DNA from: Stigmatella aurantiaca
GTDB lineage: Bacteria > Myxococcota > Myxococcia > Myxococcales > Myxococcaceae
DNA: 64,000 bases
NCBI RefSeq assembly: GCF_900109545.1
Contig: NZ_FOAP01000008.1
Location: forward strand, 186,001 to 250,000
Reading direction: 5' to 3'
Below, in pieces: positions 60,607 to 64,000 of the stretch. Under the pieces are notes generated by a model, which was not told where the DNA came from, searched no databases, and saw only the letters and a program-made list of their open reading frames with translations. A program made the position numbers and the translations under genes. Position 1 is the stretch's first letter, and every line of letters begins with the position of its first letter.

Positions 60607-63239
60607 GCACTCCCAACTCGAACATCGACCGCAGCCGCTCCCAACTGGTTCTCGACGGGGTGAAGAAGGGCCGCTGGTGGCACTTCCCCCTCAAGCTCGC
60701 CGGATGGCTCTTCCTGACGGGGGCCACCGCGGGCGTGGTGGGCCTGGTGGGGCTGTACTACATCTACACCCCCGGGCTGCCCGCCATCCCGCGCGTGGAG
60801 CAGTACTGGCCGCCCATCGTCACCGAAGTCTATACGGACGACGCGGTGCTGGCCGGCGAGTTCTACAACCAGCGGCGCAAGGTGGTGCCCTACGAGCGCA
60901 TCCCCAAGCGGCTGGTGCAGGCGTTCATCGCCAGCGAGGACTCCAGCTTCTTCGACCACATGGGCGTGGACGTGCTGGGCACCGCGCGCGCGGGCTTCAA
61001 AACCATCACCTCCAAGCTGGGGCTGCGCAGCGGCGGCGTGCAGGGTGGCTCCACGCTGACGCAGCAGACGGCGAAGGCGGTGCTCATCGGCGCCGAGGGC
61101 TACAAGGACGCCACCGCCAAGACGCTCAAGCGCAAGATTCGCGAGGCGCTGCTCGCCCGGCGCCTGGAGGCGGCGCTGACGAAGGAGGAGATCCTCTACC
61201 TCTACCTGAACAACGTCTTCCTCGGGCACCACAGCTACGGGGTGCAGAGCGCCGCGGAGAACTACTACCGCAAGGACGTGCGGGATTTGACGCTGGGGGA
61301 GATGACCCTCATCGCGGGCCTGCCGCAGGCCCCCAGCCGCTACTCGCCCTTCCTCAAGCCCGAGGCGGCCAAGAACCGCCGCTCCTACGTGCTGCGCCGC
61401 ATGCTGGACGAGGGGATGATTACCCAGGCGGAGCACGACGAGGCCAAGGCGGAGCCCGTGAAGGTGTACCCCGTGGAGGACGTGTTCCACGAGTTCGCCC
61501 CGTACTTCGTGGAGCAGGCGCGCCGCGACATCGTCGAGCGCTACGGCAACCCGGTGCTCCTGGAGCAGGGGCTGAAGGTCTTCGCCACCATGGACAGCGA
61601 GCGCCAGCGCGCCGCCCAGGAGGCGGTGCTCGAGGGGCTGCTGTCGCTGGACAAGCGCCAGGGCTGGCGCGGCCCGCTGGGCAACCTGCCCCCCGGCAAG
61701 GAGCGCGACGCGTTCATCGCGCGCGGCAAGAAGGCCATGGGCAACGAGGAGCTGGTGCTCAACCGGCTCTACGTGGCGCTGGTGACGCGGCTGGACGACG
61801 ACGGCAAGGGCGCCGACATCCAGGTGGGGCCGCACAAGGCGCGGCTGCCGCTCCTGGGCATGCGCTGGGCGCGCAAGGTGAACCCCGAGTCGTACTACGC
61901 GCCGGGCGGCATGATTTCCCACGTGAAGCGGGCCGTCGCCGAGGGCGACCTGGTGGTCGTCCGCCACGTGACGAAGAAGGACCTCACGGACGACAAGGAG
62001 CAGTGGGACAAGAAGCTCGCCGAGGCCATCCCCGATGACACGGTGAAGCCTGCGGAGGGTGCGGACCCCGCGGCGCCGCCCGTGCGGATCCCCAACGGGC
62101 CGAAGCTCTTCCGGCTGGAGCAGCAGCCCGAGCCCCAGAGCGCGCTCGTCTCCATCGACCCCCACCGCCAGTACCTCACGGCCATGGTGGGCGGCTACGA
62201 CTTCGACGACAACGAGTTCAACCGCGCCTTCCAGGCGTGCCGCCAGCCGGGCAGCTCCTTCAAGCCGCTGGTGTACGCGGCGGCCATCGAGAAGCTCAAC
62301 TGGACCGAGGCCACCATCATCGTGGACTCGCCCATCGTGGAGCACGACCCGGACAACAAGGTGTCCTGGAAGCCGGAGAACTTCTCCGAGGAGTTCCAGG
62401 GCGACGTGGTGCTGCGCACCGCGCTCGTCAACTCCATGAACATCCCCGCGGTGAAGACCTTCGGCGCGGTGGGCACCAAGAACATGTCCGACTGGTCCCG
62501 GCTGCTCGGGCTCTCCACTCCGATGAACATGGACTTCTCGGCGGCGCTCGGCTCCTCGTGCGTCTACCCGTATGACTTGGCGCAGGTGTACGCGACCTTC
62601 AACCGCTACGGCCGCAAGAAGCCCACGTACTTCATCCGGAAGATTGAAGACCGGTTCGGGCGCACGCTGGAGGACCACACCGCGTTCGACGACCCCTGGG
62701 CACCGCTCCAGGACCGGGTGGCGGCCGGCTACGCGCGCCTCTTCGAGCCCGGCGAGCAGGTGATGTCGCCGGAGACGGGCTTCATCATCACGCACCTGAT
62801 GCGCGGCGTGGTGCAGGAGGGCACGGGCGGCCCCGCCTCGCGCCTGGGCAAGCCGGCCGCGGGCAAGACGGGCACCACCAACGACTCGTTCGATGCGTGG
62901 TTCTCCGCCTTCACCCGGGACCTGGTGACGGTGGCGTGGGTGGGGTACGACTTGAACCCGCACCCGCTCAACCGCTACGAGACGGGCGGCCGCGCGGCGC
63001 TGCCCATCTGGCTGGACTACATGAAGAAGGCGCTCGCGGGCCGGCCCCAGCCGGAGTTCTACCCGTGGCCCTCCATGGAGCTGGTGCGGCTGCCCATCGA
63101 CGAGAAGACGGGCAAGATTGCCTCCAACAGCTCCAAGAACACGGAGCTCATGTTCTTCAAGAAGGGCACCCAGCCCAAGGAAGCCACCCCCGAGAAGGGC
63201 CAGGTCAACGTCAACGACTTCCTGATGGGCCAGCAGTGA
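60603..63239 (+). CDS. class A penicillin-binding protein (bifunctional)
   Basis: The 878-residue protein has one membrane helix (WLFLTGATAGVVGLVGLYYI), a GT51 transglycosylase domain with the catalytic Glu in ASEDSSFFDHMGVD, GGSTLTQQTAK and NNVFLGHHSYGVQSAAENYY, and a transpeptidase domain with SSFK (in QPGSSFKPLVY), SMN (residues in LVNSMNIPAVK) and KTG (AAGKTGTTND). It polymerises and cross-links peptidoglycan on the outer face of the membrane, like PBP1A. It overlaps the pseudouridine synthase stop by four bases. An OB-like insert separates the two domains. Confidence 0.96.
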   Translation: MSTPNSNIDRSRSQLVLDGVKKGRWWHFPLKLAGWLFLTGATAGVVGLVGLYYIYTPGLPAIPRVEQYWPPIVTEVYTDDAVLAGEFYNQRRKVVPYERIPKRLVQAFIASEDSSFFDHMGVDVLGTARAGFKTITSKLGLRSGGVQGGSTLTQQTAKAVLIGAEGYKDATAKTLKRKIREALLARRLEAALTKEEILYLYLNNVFLGHHSYGVQSAAENYYRKDVRDLTLGEMTLIAGLPQAPSRYSPFLKPEAAKNRRSYVLRRMLDEGMITQAEHDEAKAEPVKVYPVEDVFHEFAPYFVEQARRDIVERYGNPVLLEQGLKVFATMDSERQRAAQEAVLEGLLSLDKRQGWRGPLGNLPPGKERDAFIARGKKAMGNEELVLNRLYVALVTRLDDDGKGADIQVGPHKARLPLLGMRWARKVNPESYYAPGGMISHVKRAVAEGDLVVVRHVTKKDLTDDKEQWDKKLAEAIPDDTVKPAEGADPAAPPVRIPNGPKLFRLEQQPEPQSALVSIDPHRQYLTAMVGGYDFDDNEFNRAFQACRQPGSSFKPLVYAAAIEKLNWTEATIIVDSPIVEHDPDNKVSWKPENFSEEFQGDVVLRTALVNSMNIPAVKTFGAVGTKNMSDWSRLLGLSTPMNMDFSAALGSSCVYPYDLAQVYATFNRYGRKKPTYFIRKIEDRFGRTLEDHTAFDDPWAPLQDRVAAGYARLFEPGEQVMSPETGFIITHLMRGVVQEGTGGPASRLGKPAAGKTGTTNDSFDAWFSAFTRDLVTVAWVGYDLNPHPLNRYETGGRAALPIWLDYMKKALAGRPQPEFYPWPSMELVRLPIDEKTGKIASNSSKNTELMFFKKGTQPKEATPEKGQVNVNDFLMGQQ

Positions 63240-63389
63240 GCCTTTGGCTCACCGCGTCAGTCTGTTGCATGACAAGAACTTCGCTGGATTAACAGTTCTG
63301 TTCACTGTGGCCGTGTTTTCCTGTATTGGGGGGCCTCCCGGGTTGAGTTGTCTCAGCCCTGGAATCCCCCCTTCTTTTCAGGCACGGAC
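63240..63389. other. gap before the GH16 gene
   Basis: This 150-base gap is less GC-rich than the rest and includes AACAG-TT-CTGTT and ACAGT-N7-ACTGT around 63293-63309, overlapping short inverted repeats that might bind a regulator. No promoter can be assigned with confidence. Confidence 0.3.
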
Positions 63390-64000
63390 ATGTCCCGAAA
63401 GACCTTTTCCTCGAAGTTCCTGGCGGCCTGCTGTGTGACGGCCCTCACCGGGTGCGCGCCGGACGCGCCCGAGACCGACGTGAGCAGCGCGGCCCCCGAG
63501 GCGGTGGGGCAGACGCAGGGCGAGCTCGACTACAGCCCCGGCTCGGGTTGGAGCCTGGCGTGGTCGGATGAGTTCGAAGGCTCCAGCCTGAACGGGAACA
63601 ACTGGACCACGCTCAACAGCGACTTCGATCCGGTCACCGGCAACTGCAACTTCGGCACGGGCGAAATCGAGTACCCCCGCAGCCAGAACATCTCGGTGAG
63701 CGGCGGCAAGCTCATTCTCAAGGCCGAGCGCACGGCCCCGACGACCGTGTCCGACACGCGCTGTGGCAGCCACCAGCGCACGCTCTTCTCGGGCCGTCTG
63801 CACACCAAGGGCAAGGTGGAGCGGCGCTACGGCAAGATTGTCGCGAGCATCAAGATTCCCTCCGGCTACGGCATGTGGCCGGCGTTCTGGACGCTGGGCG
63901 CCAACGTGCAGCAGGTGGGCTGGCCCTCCAGCGGTGAGATCGACATCCTTGAGTGGCACTCGAACGAGCCCACGTGGATGAAGTCCGCCGTGCACTGGTA
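63390..64000 (+). CDS. GH16-family glycoside hydrolase lipoprotein (3' end outside window)
   Basis: The frame runs from ATG 63390 to the window edge without a stop, giving 203 residues so far. The signal peptide has a lipobox in ALTGCAP. The GH16 fold follows with WSLAWSDEFEG, IEYPRSQNISVSGG, RYGKIVASIKIPSGYGMW, and the catalytic motif GEIDILEW with the two Glu that act as nucleophile and acid/base. It cleaves beta-1,3- or beta-1,4-linked glucans such as laminarin or lichenan and would work outside the cell, in keeping with a predatory lifestyle. It stands alone, 150 bases past the penicillin-binding protein gene. Confidence 0.9.
   Translation, partial: MSRKTFSSKFLAACCVTALTGCAPDAPETDVSSAAPEAVGQTQGELDYSPGSGWSLAWSDEFEGSSLNGNNWTTLNSDFDPVTGNCNFGTGEIEYPRSQNISVSGGKLILKAERTAPTTVSDTRCGSHQRTLFSGRLHTKGKVERRYGKIVASIKIPSGYGMWPAFWTLGANVQQVGWPSSGEIDILEWHSNEPTWMKSAVHW

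Noticed and set aside
60372-62963. 863-residue minus-strand open frame
   Set aside because: It mirrors the penicillin-binding protein gene, whose catalytic motifs are all in place on the plus strand; the mirror has none.

Overview
The window is high-GC DNA (roughly 70% by eye), densely coded on both strands, with ATG/GTG/TTG starts, many 4-bp ATGA overlaps and no gene-free stretch longer than about 300 bases. The gene content points to a myxobacterium of the Cystobacterineae (Stigmatella, Cystobacter, Archangium, Hyalangium or Myxococcus type). It includes a PEGA-type receptor tail, two histidine kinases, many secreted lipoproteins with Ig-like, FG-GAP, MopE-like and Cys-rich modules, a TIGR04551-like outer-membrane protein, a GH16 enzyme and a probable sigma-54 promoter. 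This assignment is inference. No tRNA, rRNA, CRISPR array, insertion sequence or prophage was seen.

Layout. 1-10 kb: tail of a membrane receptor, a hybrid-free histidine kinase, a lipoprotein, a PLP transsulfuration enzyme, a long RluA-family protein with a degenerate catalytic motif, a NarL/DesK-type two-component pair, an alpha/beta hydrolase and a secreted EEP nuclease/phosphatase-fold protein. 10-20 kb: a mosaic Cys- and Gly-rich lipoprotein containing a run of 23 G, a transglutaminase, an ATP-grasp ligase overlapping a GNAT gene by 131 bp, an HD hydrolase followed by a NUDIX-metallo-beta-lactamase fusion, PPK2, and an RpoH-like sigma factor behind a sigma-54 promoter. 20-30 kb: housekeeping genes (FTR1-cytochrome c permease, thyA-folA, cobalamin adenosyltransferase, queG, YihY/BrkB, M48 lipoprotein protease, Fe/Mn SOD, mutM). 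30-41 kb: a TIGR04551-like protein, then an lptM-like/lysA/dapA/dapB/FAH/folK/TPR run that joins lysine-diaminopimelate and folate genes, then a coiled-coil lipoprotein, an arabinose-5-phosphate isomerase and a transaldolase. 41-47 kb: an Ig-like lipoprotein, an acyl-CoA dehydrogenase followed by etfB-etfA, and a Coa1-like protein.

47.4-55.5 kb is the most unusual part. It is a same-strand run of a PqqD-like recognition protein, a 1934-residue Ig/FG-GAP lipoprotein, a 45-residue Cys-ended peptide, an HprK-like kinase, and a fusion of an S24/S26-like domain with a GNAT acetyltransferase; an EamA transporter overlaps the end. The small peptide carries a YxxPxV leader motif of the kind bound by PqqD-like RRE domains. 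The set therefore looks like a RiPP-type peptide-modification locus without the usual cyclase or radical SAM enzyme. 56-64 kb: a beta-CASP/MBL nuclease-like protein, a MOSC protein, a pentapeptide-repeat protein divergent from an S4-RluA pseudouridine synthase, a class A penicillin-binding protein, and the start of a GH16 lipoprotein cut by the window edge.
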